A stretch of 64,000 nt of DNA from Oreohelix idahoensis (lineage: Eukaryota > Mollusca > Gastropoda > Stylommatophora > Oreohelicidae). The notes under the pieces were generated by a model. It was not told where the DNA came from. It ran no database searches and saw nothing but the letters and a program-made list of their open reading frames with translations. A program made the position numbers and the translations under genes. The stretch covers positions 682,001-746,000 of the forward strand of contig JAMPIV010018783.1 in NCBI GenBank assembly GCA_024509875.1, given 5' to 3'. Positions 33,281 through 44,783 of the stretch are shown here, in pieces (position 1 is the first letter of the stretch; the number at the start of each line of letters is the position of its first letter).

Positions 33281-34041
33281 CAAGTATGTCTCTAACCGTG
33301 CAGAGAACTGGTGATAGGTTTCACCTGACAGTAGTTTAGCATTCCTAAATTTTTTCTATAAAATTCTGCGTTCTTCTCATATCTTAACAAAAGAGCCTGC
33401 TTTAGCATGTCATAATTTTTCTGATCACCTCTGCTCATTTTGGCAAAAACTTCATAAGCTGCCCCACGAAGACATTGAGATAACTTTAAGCTCCACCTTT
33501 CTCTCTCTAACCCATATGTGGTAGCTAATAGTTCATATCTATTTAGATAGCTCTCAATATCATCGTCTTTCTCAACAAAATGATCTAAATGAAAATTCAT
33601 AGCTGAGGTTGAGGCTCCCTGGCTAGCAGTGGCATCAGAGGTAAAGGGACTGGCACCATTTTCAGGAGCATGGCCTTGAAACTCAAACTCCCTTAGTCGT
33701 AACTCATGTTCCCTTTGTAATCTTTTATCTTCTGCTTCCCTTTCTGCAGCTAATCGCTTGTCTTCCCTTTCTGCAGCCTGTCTTCTTTCCTCGGCTTCCC
33801 TTTCTGCAGCCAATCTTTTGTCTTCTCTTTCTGCCTCCAATTTCTTAGCCTCAGCCTCAGTCTGCTGCCTCTTAGTCTCAGCCTCTAACTTTCTTTCGGC
33901 CTCTTTTTCTAATCTTCTTTCTTCCCGTTCAATATATTTGTCACATTCAGCAGTGACATAAGCAATCATAATTTGCCCGTCCATTCCTAACACTTTCGCA
34001 GTCTGTACAGCAGCAGATCGAAATTTGGCCAGGTCCGCCAT
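33281..34041 (-). pseudogene. GM-A copy 2 gag
   Basis: 249-residue frame starting MADLAKFRSAAVQTAKVLGM, close to copy 1. Residues about 35-125 are a Lys/Glu/Arg-rich helix (AEREDKRLAAEREAE repeats). The capsid follows with FHLDHFVEKDDDIESYLNRY, LKLSQCLRGAAYEVFAKMSR and YDMLKQALLLRYEKNAEFYR. The frame is lost at a T6 run near 33355 and the correct frame continues as 32690-33283. The start matches in both copies, lying about 190-200 bp inside the primer site. Confidence 0.9.
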
Positions 34042-34215
34042 TTTCTAACAGGTAAATTTATATAATGTCTAACTAAACAATATAATCTGATATTACTTAT
34101 CCAAAGACACCACAGGCACTGAGAGCTCAACGTTATTTATTTTCACCCAAGGATACCTTTTTAATTTCTATTATTCCCTGAAGTGAATTACTCCCCAATA
34201 TTTTTAATAGGGAAA

Positions 34216-34232
34216 GATTCAAAATCCCGGGA
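34216..34232 (-). promoter_or_regulatory. Truncated primer binding site of GM-A copy 2
   Basis: Plus GATTCAAAATCCCGGGA keeps the tRNA-Pro-like T-arm part; the acceptor part and the adjoining LTR end are deleted, and the LTR resumes at a position 166 bp inside. Confidence 0.5.
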
Positions 34233-35726
34233 TTAAATGTCTAGGGTATGTATATGATGAAGTGTAAGTCACAACAACAACAGACAGATAAACAATTTAA
34301 TTTATTCCACCACACTTGACAACACTGTGACACTCACACACATTTAATACTCTATAAGACTATCTTAAATGAGTCACTGGTAAAGTTTCAAATATATATG
34401 TATTAATTACTTTCACTAATATATATCCTGATTCAACTATAAAGTGAACCAGGAATCACAATTAATTGTAATCACAATTTATATATACATAATTTATAAA
34501 CATGAACCTTGTAGTGACATATTTTATTAATATTATCCTATGTGTGTCAGTGGTGTAGTAGTACTATGAGGTAATACTGGTTTTGTTTTTTCAAGCTATG
34601 TTGTTATTTGTCATCATGACTTCAAGTGTTTGTTTATCTGGGAAATAGTATGGGGAAAAAGTTCACAGTTCCTGTCAATTTAAACAAGGTATTGTCACTC
34701 TTTTTTACTAAAATGTCAATTTTTGAGGGGACACATAATGTTGAGCTCCGCTGGCCACAGAGGCTTAACTTTCGTGATGGCGGCAGGAAAAGACTCCTCT
34801 GCTCGATTGCTCCCCTGTGTTCTGGAGACACCTCACTAGTCGCTATCTGGACCCAGGAGTATGCTGTCAGCCTCCAGATTCAGCAAAGCTCAGACCAGGT
34901 GCTGCTCAACAACTTTAGGACCACAGTCCCACAATTCATGGAAATAATACAGAATTACGTTGACTGACAATGAATAGGCACAAAATCCGACCTGCCACTG
35001 TCTCAGGCTTTTATTTAGAAAAATATAAGCTGAATCACAACGCACTGTTGCTTTAGAAAGTTTATTTGAAAATGTGGTGTTGACCTGACGCTCCTAATTG
35101 ACTATATTGGCGGGTCTAACCAATCGAGCCATGTTTACACAAGCGTTTGAAAAAAAGTACCCTTCCTTCCGTCTCCCCCAACAACAAAAGATAGTATTTG
35201 TAGCCCGACTAATCGTGTTTAGCCTTACATTTACTGCGCTCCAATCAAATAGGATTTAACATGGGGACCTATTTCCCGTACAATGGTGGTGTCAAAATCT
35301 GCCACTGAGCGATTCTGATTCTGGTGTTGTCTGACACCCTCACTATTTCTTTTGGCTATAATTTATTAATTCCTAGACTATTTGCGTAACGTTTAACATA
35401 TTCTTTGTCAGCAAGTCCTAAGGAACCCAAATATACAAATTTAAAGGAGCTAAGTGGCTGCGTTCAAAATATGCATTTTCTTCTAGGATAGTCGTGCTGT
35501 TGCCACCTCCTCACTTCCAAACTTTATGGTGTCTGGTGTACTGTCATGTTTTCAGACATAAAACAGTATAATGTCATATTTCCTAATAAGCATTTTGTAA
35601 GTTTTTAAAACCTAACTCTCGTATGGGTAGTGTTTTTTATCACTGACGATTAGAAAAAAAGCTAGTGCTTGTGGCCTTACACGCGTGATGACTTTAATTG
35701 TATAGCGAGACGCGTGTTTAGTGTTG
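34233..35726 (-). repeat. GM-A copy 2, 5' LTR fragment (spliced form)
   Basis: Matches 28383-29876 nearly base for base. The intron site (between 34929 and 34930) is joined as in the 3' LTR. Confidence 0.93.
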
Positions 35727-37412
35727 CTTTGTCGTTTTATTATGTTTAAGTAGAGGATCACAAAGATTCATAACCTATCTCAATATTGAAAACATCAACA
35801 ATTAAAGCAATGAAATAATCATGGTTGTCTTTATAGAGGCCAGAGCACACTAAAGTCATTCTTCTTAAGTCGACCTCCCAAACATGGCGGGCGACGAAAT
35901 TAGCATAGTCCATCCCTCTAATCGGACGTATCGAAGATAGGCTGTCCTTTCGAAGATAGGCTTATACAACTCCCTTGTACATCAGGCGAGTTTTCATTTT
36001 CAAAGTTATAATAACTAATAACCCATCTGTTCTTCCACCCCAGATAGTTATATATATTAGGCCTCTATCAAACAGTACACACTGTGGATTCCTCTTCTGT
36101 AGACATAAGTGACTGAGTTCAAAATATACCGCCAATCATGCGGGTTGTAGAAGATTATCTATTCCCATGGGTCTCTGTGTGTAAATCTAGAAAAACAGTC
36201 TTAGATGGCTCCAACGAGCGTAACAAGAGGAATGCTCTGCCTTCCAACCATTTGTGAGCTCTTGTCACTGGTTTGTCATGTCATCAAGTCATTGAATTTT
36301 TCAGTCCGTCATGTCTTTGAATTAAAAGATCGATTGTTCAAACATTATATATTACCAACATTTTTGTTCTCTTTAAAAAAATATCATAACTGCTATTGTC
36401 ATTACTTAATAATACATCTTAAATGTATTTCTTCATTTCTCTCTCATTTCTATTCTTCCTTATCCATCCTTGAATATCATCTGCAAGTTGCGCACTATCA
36501 ACAAATACTATATGTCATCAACATTTATCATATCTTATTTTTTCCCTTCCCGTGTCCCACTTATTTTATGTTGTCACTATATACACTTGCCCAAAGTGAA
36601 ACTCTAAGCTTACTATTTGCTACTTAGTCTATAGTGATAGCTGCTCGTGGACCACTATCCTACATTAGCGGCGTATAACTACAGTTATAATATGTCGTCA
36701 TGCTCTATGACGTAAGAAAACACAATATCTATATTCTTCATATAATCTACAATCCGCAGAGAATTGGAATCGTTAGAGCACCCTCCAAACTCTACGCACA
36801 CTCTCTCCTACTTTAATCTACATTTACTTTGGGAAACCATATTTGAGAACTACTCTATCTCAATAATTTCACATATCTGCATCTGCAGAAAACAAGCACC
36901 GACAGCACAATGCCTTCAAGCGTAACAACTTCAGAATCTTCCCTACTTTTATATAAATTATTTACTATATTTCCTAGAAGCAAAAAATACGTCAACTGCA
37001 ATCTGTCACGCAACCTGTTAACCGGAGCTTTGTACAAAGCCAAAGAAGACATTTGGCCGGGATTTTCAAAATTGTTTCTACTTAAGCGAAATTAAATTTA
37101 AGCGAATTCCTCATATGTGGACTTCATTGTAGTTCCTAAGCTTATGGTAAACAACTTCCTAAATTCTCATGGTAGATGCAGTATGACGAATTAAGACTGC
37201 TGCATAGACAGTGCGGCTTATATGTTGTTCGAAACATTAGCTGCATATTACTATGTATGGAAGCCTCGTGTAGTTCCGGAGGTCTCCGATGAGATCTTAA
37301 AAAGAAAAACTGACTACATATCTCTTATGCGTGTCGTACGAAGGCAACTAAGATACATTTTTTTCTCATGGGGCTAGCAGACTTATCATATAAAACAAAC
37401 ATCACAGAAAAT
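35727..37412. other. Unassigned AT-rich DNA
   Basis: No coding pattern I trust. A 140-codon frame at 36205-36627 is hydrophobic and of biased composition and is rejected. At 37124-37165 there is a diverged remnant of the 23-bp tandem unit (TAGTTCCTAAGCTTATGGTA). Confidence 0.4.
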
Positions 37413-37620
37413 ACCGCTGTATGAGGATATGCTTGTCTTGTTCAGGCTGTCTGTAAGATCAACTACCGCTGTATGAAGACATGCTTGTCTTGTTCAGGCT
37501 GTCTGTAAGATCAACTACCACTGTATGAGGACATGCTTGTCTTGTTCAGGCTGTCTGTAAGATCAACTACCACTGTATGAGGACATGCTTGTCTTGTTCA
37601 GGCTGTCTGTAAGATCAACG
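37413..37620. repeat. 52-bp tandem repeat, four copies
   Basis: Unit starts ACCGCTGTATGAGGATATGC and ends GTAAGATCAACT. The four copies differ at few bases and are followed by ACAGCGGTATTG, a partial inverted form of the unit start. Confidence 0.95.
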
Positions 37621-37689
37621 ACAGCGGTATTGCTAAGCTTCGTAGGAACCAGAAGTGGAAATTATGATAACAGTGTACAAAGCACATGA

Positions 37690-37850
37690 CTCACGGCGGA
37701 GAACTATGGAGGCAGAGATACAAAACATGAACCAGAGGCGGTACAGGATGACTGCCGATCGAGCAAGGTGAAGACAGTTTGTTGCTGCCCTACACTATCA
37801 GATGAGATTGTCACTGATTGTTTTGTCAGTCAGTGGCAAATGGCCACCAA
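37690..37850 (+). pseudogene. 3'-end fragment of a LINE-b family member
   Basis: Plus frame reads RRTMEAEIQNMNQRRYRMTA, then DRAR, a stop, and RQFVAALH, matching the C-terminus of LINE-b (RRTVEAEM...MAADRAKW.QFVVAL) with a short gap and Trp to stop. The 3' noncoding word GTCAGTGGCAAATGGCC follows. Confidence 0.7.
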
Positions 37851-39005
37851 AGAAGAGACGATGGACAAAGTTAAGTTGCTTCCTACTAATTATAGTTTAT
37901 TCACAACTGCCCATACTATTATTTATGCTATAATTAATCCACGAACCACTTTATGCATTCTGAGTACGAGTGCGTTATAGTTTATTTAAATCATGCGTAA
38001 AATAAGACACTAAATACCCCAATTATAACCAATTTTCAGGTTGAACAGGGTAGACCAAGATGGAACGAGAAGAGGCAATAACGGTCAGCTGTTAAGTGCC
38101 CGCTCTCCACCCATCACCTCTTCAAAATAACAACAACAACAGACAGTTCTGCGAGCTAACGAGATAGGTACGAATAGACATACATACCTGCAGATTTCGC
38201 CAGTAAGGAATAGTAAGATCACAGAAATATAGCAGGGATTTATAGCAAAGCTTCTGCCAAATTAAACTGCATCTGTTACATGTTTGAATATATCACATTT
38301 CATATACCAGATGTCGCAATATAAATTAGCTTCCGAAAATTGGCATGTGATATCGCAGTTTCAATTTTCAATAAGGGCTATTTTATCTGCAGCAACATCA
38401 GTGATTAAAGTTATTCTCGTGAAACAAAAATCAAACTAAAAGGGCTTTTATGTGTGTACACGCGTCCTAATATAACTGACGGACCCTGTATCTAGATGTC
38501 GCGAGAGGTTATTTAGTGTGTAGGATAGGAGACAATTAGATGTATCAGATGATACCAGGATAATGCCAGATAGAAACTGGTCCTAAAAGAAATACCCCAT
38601 TCTCAGATAAGAAAAATGGTGTATCGAGGTCATAGGTTAAGTCAGGCTGTACAGATACACTAGGTGAGATGGTAATTTGCAATTCTAGATATCTGTGTGC
38701 CTTCCCTCACAGACCCACCTACGACTAAAACTATTACACAATTTAATTATGAAAGTCCATATTACTTGCGTAAACTGGATTCTTGATAAAAATGTTCCAC
38801 AATTAAACTGTTAATAACTCTGTCTCTTTCTCTTGTACTAGCTTTGAATTAGTCTTTCACTATTCTTGAGTAAGAATGTCAATTAGACTGAAAATGACTG
38901 TCAATAATCTTTGGGTTTATACCATCAATCTAGAATTCATCATTCAATTAGTCTCATATATATCAGATGAGCTGTAATGGTTCTGAAAAAAATATTTCAA
39001 TAAAT
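37851..39005. other. Unassigned AT-rich DNA
   Basis: No gene, RNA or repeat recognised beyond an (AAC)n run near 38130. Confidence 0.4.
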
Positions 39006-39011
39006 TATAAT

Positions 39012-39085
39012 GCCTCAACTGGGATTCGAACCCTGTACCTCTTGAAATACGAGGCGGACGCCATACCTCTGAGGAACTCCGAAAC
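39012..39085 (-). repeat. tRNA-like SINE head
   Basis: The minus strand carries an A-box-like CAGAGGTATGGCGTCCGC and a B box GGGTTCGAATCC, spaced as in tRNA. A C14 run follows on plus at about 39085-39098. Confidence 0.6.
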
Positions 39086-39105
39086 CCCCCCCCCCCCCTT
39101 TCCGT

Positions 39106-39353
39106 AGGCTTATCAGGCCGCTGGCCTGACAAAATTTAAAAATTAGGAAACCTACCCATCACAAAAATATTTATAAAATGTGTGATTTCTATTCATTATA
39201 TACACACATTGGGATTCTCGCCGGTGCTACGGAGTTCGTGCACTGCGCTGAGATCCTCCTTGTATGATCTAAAGGAGGAGATCGGAGCACCGATGGAGTT
39301 GTCTGTGTGCAATGCAGATAGTCCTTAAAAACCAAACCAAACCAAACCTCCCA
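39106..39353 (+). repeat. SINE-A copy, 3' half
   Basis: Matches 45050-45270 of the full SINE-A (CTGACAAAATTTAAAAATTA, CGCCGGTGCTACGGAGTTCG, GATCCTCCTTGT, then ACCAAACCAAACCAAACC tail). Confidence 0.85.
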
Positions 39354-39423
39354 GTGAACTCTGGGTCGTCCTGGATCCCTGGCTCGTGGTGTCCCATGTT
39401 TGTATTATAACGTATACAAACTG

Positions 39424-39620
39424 AAAGACGTGACAGGCATGGTCCCTGGAAAAAGGGGAAGGGGTTGCCCTAGACGACGGTGGACCCAGGACATCACAGA
39501 GAGTCTGAACTTGTCTTTAGCTGATGCAGGTCGACTTGCCCAGAATCATGATGTGTTCAGCGCAGCTGTAATGGAGACAACGTTCTGGAAAGAATACGTC
39601 ACATGGTGATAATGACAAAC
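39424..39620 (+). pseudogene. 5'-truncated LINE-c family 3' end
   Basis: Plus frame reads VTGMVPGKRGRGCPRRRWTQ and continues DITESLNLSLADAGRLAQ up to a stop after TW, matching the C-terminus of LINE-c piece 4 (GRRGRGRPSRRWTQDIEDTL). A GTGATAATGA-like tail follows, like the GAT tail of LINE-c. Confidence 0.8.
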
Positions 39621-41035
39621 TGAAACTGATTTTTTAGACCGCAAAACGTGTAACGGGATCCTTTATCTTTATCTTACCTCTTTATATATAATATATGCTT
39701 GCGTGTAAACCTGGCATATTATCTCTCTCTGCAACTATTATCTACTTCATCATCACGCTACAAGTAGTATTTTAATCAAGTTGAGTGCTCGTCCTTAGAT
39801 CAACCTTTCCGGTTCTCACAGCATGCTGAATCAATACTTAAAATGAAACATTAATTGTATTTATATAAATATTATAATCTAACACGTGGTTAGTGTGTTT
39901 GTGTGTTTTAATTTGTAGTTTTGCTTAAAAATCTTTGGCATTCGTGTTTTGTCCCCAATGCCAGAAAAGTTGATTTTTTTATTCTCAACCGCTAGGAATG
40001 AAATGTGAGTGAATTAAAGACCTTTGTGAACTTTAAAAAAAAATTAAAAATGTTTCCTCGTTTTAGCTAGACGCATCCCGTTCAATCTAGTGTAATGAAG
40101 TCTGAATAATATCTCGGCGATCATTCAAAATTATACACCTCGCAACACCCGTGGAAGTATTATGATGGGGATGGCCTATAGAATGTTGTCAAGGTCTCCA
40201 GACATTGGCTCGTTAAGAAAGAAAGAGACCTATTCGAGATAAGAACAAGAAGAAGAGAAGGCGAATACTCTCCACTAGATATGTGTTGTATAATAATTTA
40301 TGGGGTCGTTTCCTGTTTCACTACGACATTAACTTCTGCCCTCAGATCGAGATAAAGAAAGAATCCCTACCTAGTCTAAATGAAGGATTTTACCTATATT
40401 TAAATTCTTAACACAGACAGCACGAATGATACATTAAATTCTTTGATAATGGTCAACGCGGCTATACCGTTTATTAGTTAAACATAAACACGCATATGGT
40501 TAGTATAAAGTAAACAGAATGATGATGAAAGACAATTCGCACACAAGTTAAATGTAAAAATTTAGTTAATTAAATATGAGAGTGAACCTAGGTGAATAGA
40601 GAAATGGTGCTGTGATATATTAGGTGGTACCCAGCTTATGTCCGATCTCCACTGCTATGAGTCTTTCAAATTTTCTCCCGTGTATGATTACACGATGGTA
40701 TGCACTGATTGTCCAATGTAGATGTATGTTACAACGTGTGAGTTGTCTCCACGACGAGAACTTAGTGAGGAAAAACTTTGCACGTGTAGAAATGAGAACT
40801 TGAAAGATGAGATCTCTCAACGCTTGGAAATCTCTCTAGCGTCGACAAACCGTTGACAGTTGTCTGAGGAAAATGTCTGATGTCTGATCTTGAAAAGGCA
40901 CTGGCTAGACTGGAGTTCTTCACAAAATGCTCTTCCGGTAACTAGTGTTTTTCGTGCTATGAAGTTAGTTGCTTATCCTTTACAGGACGTGGCAATCAAC
41001 CCCAGCTTTTATTGGCTGTTTGTGATTTTTCTAGG
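39621..41035. other. Unassigned AT-rich DNA
   Basis: No gene or known repeat seen. Short T, A and AT runs only. Confidence 0.35.
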
Positions 41036-41206
41036 CAATTTTTTTTCATTCAGTAGTTTGCCATTGCTTTCTGAACGGTACGGCACTTATACCATTGTTA
41101 AAAATCCACACAAAGCGATCTGCTACCAAACCGCCTGCAGCAGGTTTCGAACCTGGAATATCTGGATTATGAAACTGCGTTCATATCCATTAGGCCACAG
41201 ACGCCG
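41036..41206 (-). repeat. SINE-C: tRNA-Arg-like SINE
   Basis: The minus strand begins with a tRNA-like head: A box GTGGCCTAATGGAT, as in the D arm of tRNA-Arg, and B box GGTTCGAAACC at about 41143-41153. A roughly 90-bp body follows, ending in an A run. Its tail part (41046-41079) matches LINE-c leader DNA at 7570-7604. Confidence 0.7.
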
Positions 41207-41471
41207 CATCGACTATGAAGCTTGTTTGAATGAATGTACATGTACTTCGTGCAGTCCACTTTTAGAGTAGATGAATTCACTTTATGCACTGACATAGTGG
41301 GTAGCTGAACTTGGTGATTTGAGCTTGATATCTATGCGAATCACCTTGTGACTTCGTGATATTAATATTTGGACTCATCAACATGCGAGTATCTATTCTT
41401 AATACAGGAAATACGTTTTTGAGTGAGTTGAACTTGATTTATTGGAGAATCAACTTGTGAGTACTTCAACT

Positions 41472-41860
41472 TGGTTTGGTTTTAAGGATTATCTTCATCG
41501 CTCACGGAAAACTCCACCAGTGCTCTGACCTCATTCTATAGATCACACAAAGAGGATCTCAGCACAGTGCACGAACTCCGTAGCACCGGCGAGAATCCCA
41601 GTGTGTGTATATAAAGGAATCACACATTCTGTAAATATATTTGGTGGGTATACAGTAATCACACATTCTATAAATATTTTTGTGGTGGATGGATAGTCCT
41701 AATGTTTGTAAAGTTTGCAGGGGCAACGGCCGTATGACCTACCCTTTACGATTTCCAACAGTCGAAAATTTTTTAACATGTGCCACTTGTATGAGGGACC
41801 TCCTATTCTTTTGTTTTTATCCGAGAAGGCTAGGTGTGGTAAGATCAGTGATACCCTTGA
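41472..41860 (-). repeat. SINE-A copy, head missing
   Basis: Reads from the AACC-type tail (GGTTTGGTTTTAAGGATT at the left end) through the GCACGAACTCCGTAGCACCGGC block to the internal TTTACGATTTCCAACAG and GGGACCTCCTATTC blocks of SINE-A. A 36-bp word (AATCACACATTCT.TAAATAT) is duplicated at 41610-41680. Confidence 0.8.
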
Positions 41861-42981
41861 TCAAACGTACATTAATAATTAATTAAATAATTAAAAAGTA
41901 GTAAAAACTATTACAACGCCCGTGTTTATTGCGCATCATTGTCACCCACGCCTGGAATTGAAAAGTATTAATATGAAGGAAATGATAGCCTATAAAACTG
42001 TCGCTCCGTTTGCGCAGTAGGGACTAAACATGAGACAGTTTGTGGGCGGCCAATACTGGTTTCGTCTAATAGGAGTGAGAGAGGCAATAAACAACTGCAT
42101 TATAGGAAGCTCAAGGTCCCTACCGTATGGTAGGGTACCCCGTCGCTTAGTAACCGAGGTTTGAAATTTGTGCGCTATTGCGTGAGAAATCCTTACCGCT
42201 TGTTACCCGCCACCTCGTTTAGGCTAGACACGCAGTTAACTTCGATTCAAATATATACATCATTAAAGGGGAAATCGAAACTGAAAGTGAAAACTTATTG
42301 TTACTTTCAAAATAAACTAAAAAGAATGGTTACAAGGATAACATTGATAATATTACCTATAAAATCTTCCATGGTCATTAAAAATAACTTAGAGCAATCT
42401 TAGAAGAATATATTTTAGTAAAATTTGTGGCTTAGCCAAAGAAAACCCAAAAAGACAAAAATGTTAACGACACTAAAGACTGACATAAAACGTATGTAGA
42501 CAGATAGGGCTTAGTTTTCTGGTCAATAATATGTTTTAATATCAAAGATCGCCCCAGTAATAATAAAGATATTGTAAAAATACTATATATTTTTGGACAG
42601 TGTGACAAACAGACTATCGTTCTTGCTCATTTATTGGTAACATTTTTGGGACGCAATTTTGAAAAGAGGCATTGGCGTGATTCAAATTTGATTGGTAAAT
42701 GCCAGGAGGAAGGGAGAGGTAGAAAATGTTAGCCCAAAACTAAACATATTTTTGCTGTGTAATAGCATAGGCAGAATGACCAGAAGACTACATAACACAT
42801 AGTATGTTTGGGGTTTTGTTTTTCTAAACTAAATTCAAAATTTGGTAGTCGCCTGATTTCATTGGCCAGTCCAAATTGATATTAGCAAAAGCTTACAAGG
42901 CTCTTGGCCATTTGAAAGAAATTCTTTGTCAAGGGACGACGAGAACAGAAGTGTTGATTTTAAATAAATAAATAAAATTCT
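41861..42981. other. Unassigned AT-rich DNA
   Basis: No reliable gene or repeat. Short frames here have no family resemblance. Confidence 0.35.
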
Positions 42982-43071
42982 GACAGTCTGGACAGCGGCA
43001 GGAAAAACATGTGCCATATCTGCCAGTCATCGTTGCTTGTGTGTTTATATTTCATTGAATTGTGGTAAGGA
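42982..43071 (+). repeat. Old LTR relic of the GM-A family with the splice-donor region
   Basis: GACAGCGGCAGG, TGTGCCATATCTGCCAGTCA and ATTTCATTGAATTGTG followed by GTAAGG match the 90 bp upstream of the intron in the LTRs at 1-1644 and 11406-13814, including the donor. Downstream sequence does not align by eye. Confidence 0.6.
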
Positions 43072-44310
43072 GAGTGATTTATTATTATGTATTAATAAAA
43101 CTGCAAAAGCTAGATACTGCTATTGGGAAAAGTGAAGGACATGCCGGGAGCAAAAATTACTGAGTCCTCAAATTGAATTGTGTTTGAATGTTGCATATTG
43201 GTATGACTATTATTATCATTATTAGATCAGACATATTAGCAAGCCTCTGTGTTCCATGAACACTGATCAACATGCCTAGAGCGTTTATATTTTGGAAAAA
43301 AAGAACAATCATAAAGAAGGAAATATACATATATACTCCAATTAAATTGTGTTGAAGACAACTATGTAAAATGACAGTGGCGTATCCGCCATATGGACCT
43401 GAGGTGTGGTCACAGTAGGATGTGAAGTCATAAGAATTAGGGGCTGGTGCACTTGTATGCACACGAGGCTGACCCCATCATAACATGTAGTAACTAGTTA
43501 ATTGAAGTATATTCCAGATGTGAAAAGGCCAGGGTGTCTTTTGTTTGCAGGGTTTTATTTCCTGTTACCAGCCGGTGACAGGAAACCACATGAAATAAAT
43601 AAGAAGACAGTAAAGTCTCAAGTGAAAGTTTTTACTGAATACTATAAGCCAGAAGGAGCTTCTGTGAGCTGACGCTATATGCAGAGCAGTATTGTACGAG
43701 TGAATCTACATACAGAATCTAAAGTGATGTGCCATAATCTGGGCACTTTGACATTTCATCTGTGAATAAATTGATTTCCCTAAAATTAACTATAATGATC
43801 GGGGCATGATGACAACAACAGCTCCTCAAATACATTACTCACACTACTATATATTTTATTGACAAGTCTGTGAATACACCTATAGGAACACTATAGTTTA
43901 TCGTTATAGGACAAAGAGTCCCTTTGGTTTATTAACATTTGTAAGATATATTTTCCTCAGTTTCAAAAGACCTGTCCAAAAGAGATTGCAGGACAGGCAG
44001 ATTAAAATTGTACAAAAAAAGAATTAATGTTCAAAAATTTAACCACAGACTTATTCCTTTAATTATAGTGAGTTATAGTGTGATGTGTTGATGTACCATC
44101 ATTTTCATTTCACCCCTAGACACTAGTCACATCAAACACCAGACACTAGAGATAAAATACAGCCCGTGTGAGACCTAGAGAGGTACCCTGAGAATTAAGC
44201 ATCATTTTCATCAACTATTAGACTCAGGGTCTTACATAGCTGGACCTCAAACGGTTGACACTTCCACAGCAATACATCATTCTATTATAACATCTTAACC
44301 TCTCCAGCAA
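43072..44310. other. Unassigned AT-rich DNA
   Basis: Possible continuation of the old LTR relic; a TTTTGTTTGCAG word at about 43541-43552 could be an acceptor but the following bases do not match the LTR. Confidence 0.3.
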
Positions 44311-44317
44311 ATTAAAC

Positions 44318-44484
44318 TTACTACACTAGGCATCCGATCTCACGACCTATGAGATCATGGGAGTATGACTCCCATCATTAGGACCCACTTGTTCTGAGAA
44401 AAAAGCCCATCAAATATATTCCCTCTACTGGGGACCGGACTAAAATTCGAAGCGAACGCCATACCTCTTTGCTACTCCAGGTTC
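44318..44484 (-). repeat. SINE-A copy, head and centre
   Basis: The minus strand shows GGAGTAGCAAAGAGGTATGG (A-box region), GTCCCCAGTAGAGGGAA and the GTGAGATCGGATG block found in the full SINE-A at 44784-45276; the 3' half is missing. Confidence 0.75.
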
Positions 44485-44783
44485 CCACCCTCAGCTTTGG
44501 AAAAAAAAAATAAGGGGTAGAAATGAAGAACAGTAGACCGTGTGCTCGATACGGCCTTAAAAAAGGAATTTATAGACGCAGTAATATGGAATAAGGAGGA
44601 AGTTTGGGAATCCTGAACCTAATCTTAAACCATAATCTTAATCCTAACGACGTGGGCGACTTATTGGATGGCATTGAACACACGTCTCACTGATCTTCAT
44701 TTCAACCAAAGTAAGGAATAAAGGTTATTTTATACCAGATATTCATGAATATGTGTTGTTATACTGTATTAACAATAAAACAG

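Larger units (their letters stand above)
28217..35726 (-). mobile_element. GM-A copy 2 (subfamily A2): LTR retrotransposon, INT remnant before RT
   Basis: Minus-strand gag, zinc knuckle, integrase remnant, RT and RNase H lie between a complete 3' LTR (28217-30241) and a 5' LTR fragment (34233-35726). The 5' LTR has lost the end next to the primer site (166 bp compared with the left LTR) and its outer 365 bp, so no target duplication can be checked. The LTR parts that remain are nearly identical (about 8 differences in 1490 by eye). Proteins are close to those of copy 1, and the same domains are missing (protease, integrase core). Confidence 0.9.

Noticed and set aside
36205..36627. 140-codon frame
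   Set aside because: Hydrophobic, composition-biased, no conserved motif, no coding signal on either side.
37413..37620. CRISPR-like array
   Set aside because: The 52-bp units are contiguous with no spacers, and the DNA is eukaryotic.
41133..41206. Functional tRNA gene
   Set aside because: The head does not close a proper acceptor stem and is followed by a SINE body and A run.
43541..43575. TTTTGTTTGCAG as acceptor of the old LTR relic
   Set aside because: Bases after it do not match the LTR exon, so kept only as a lead.
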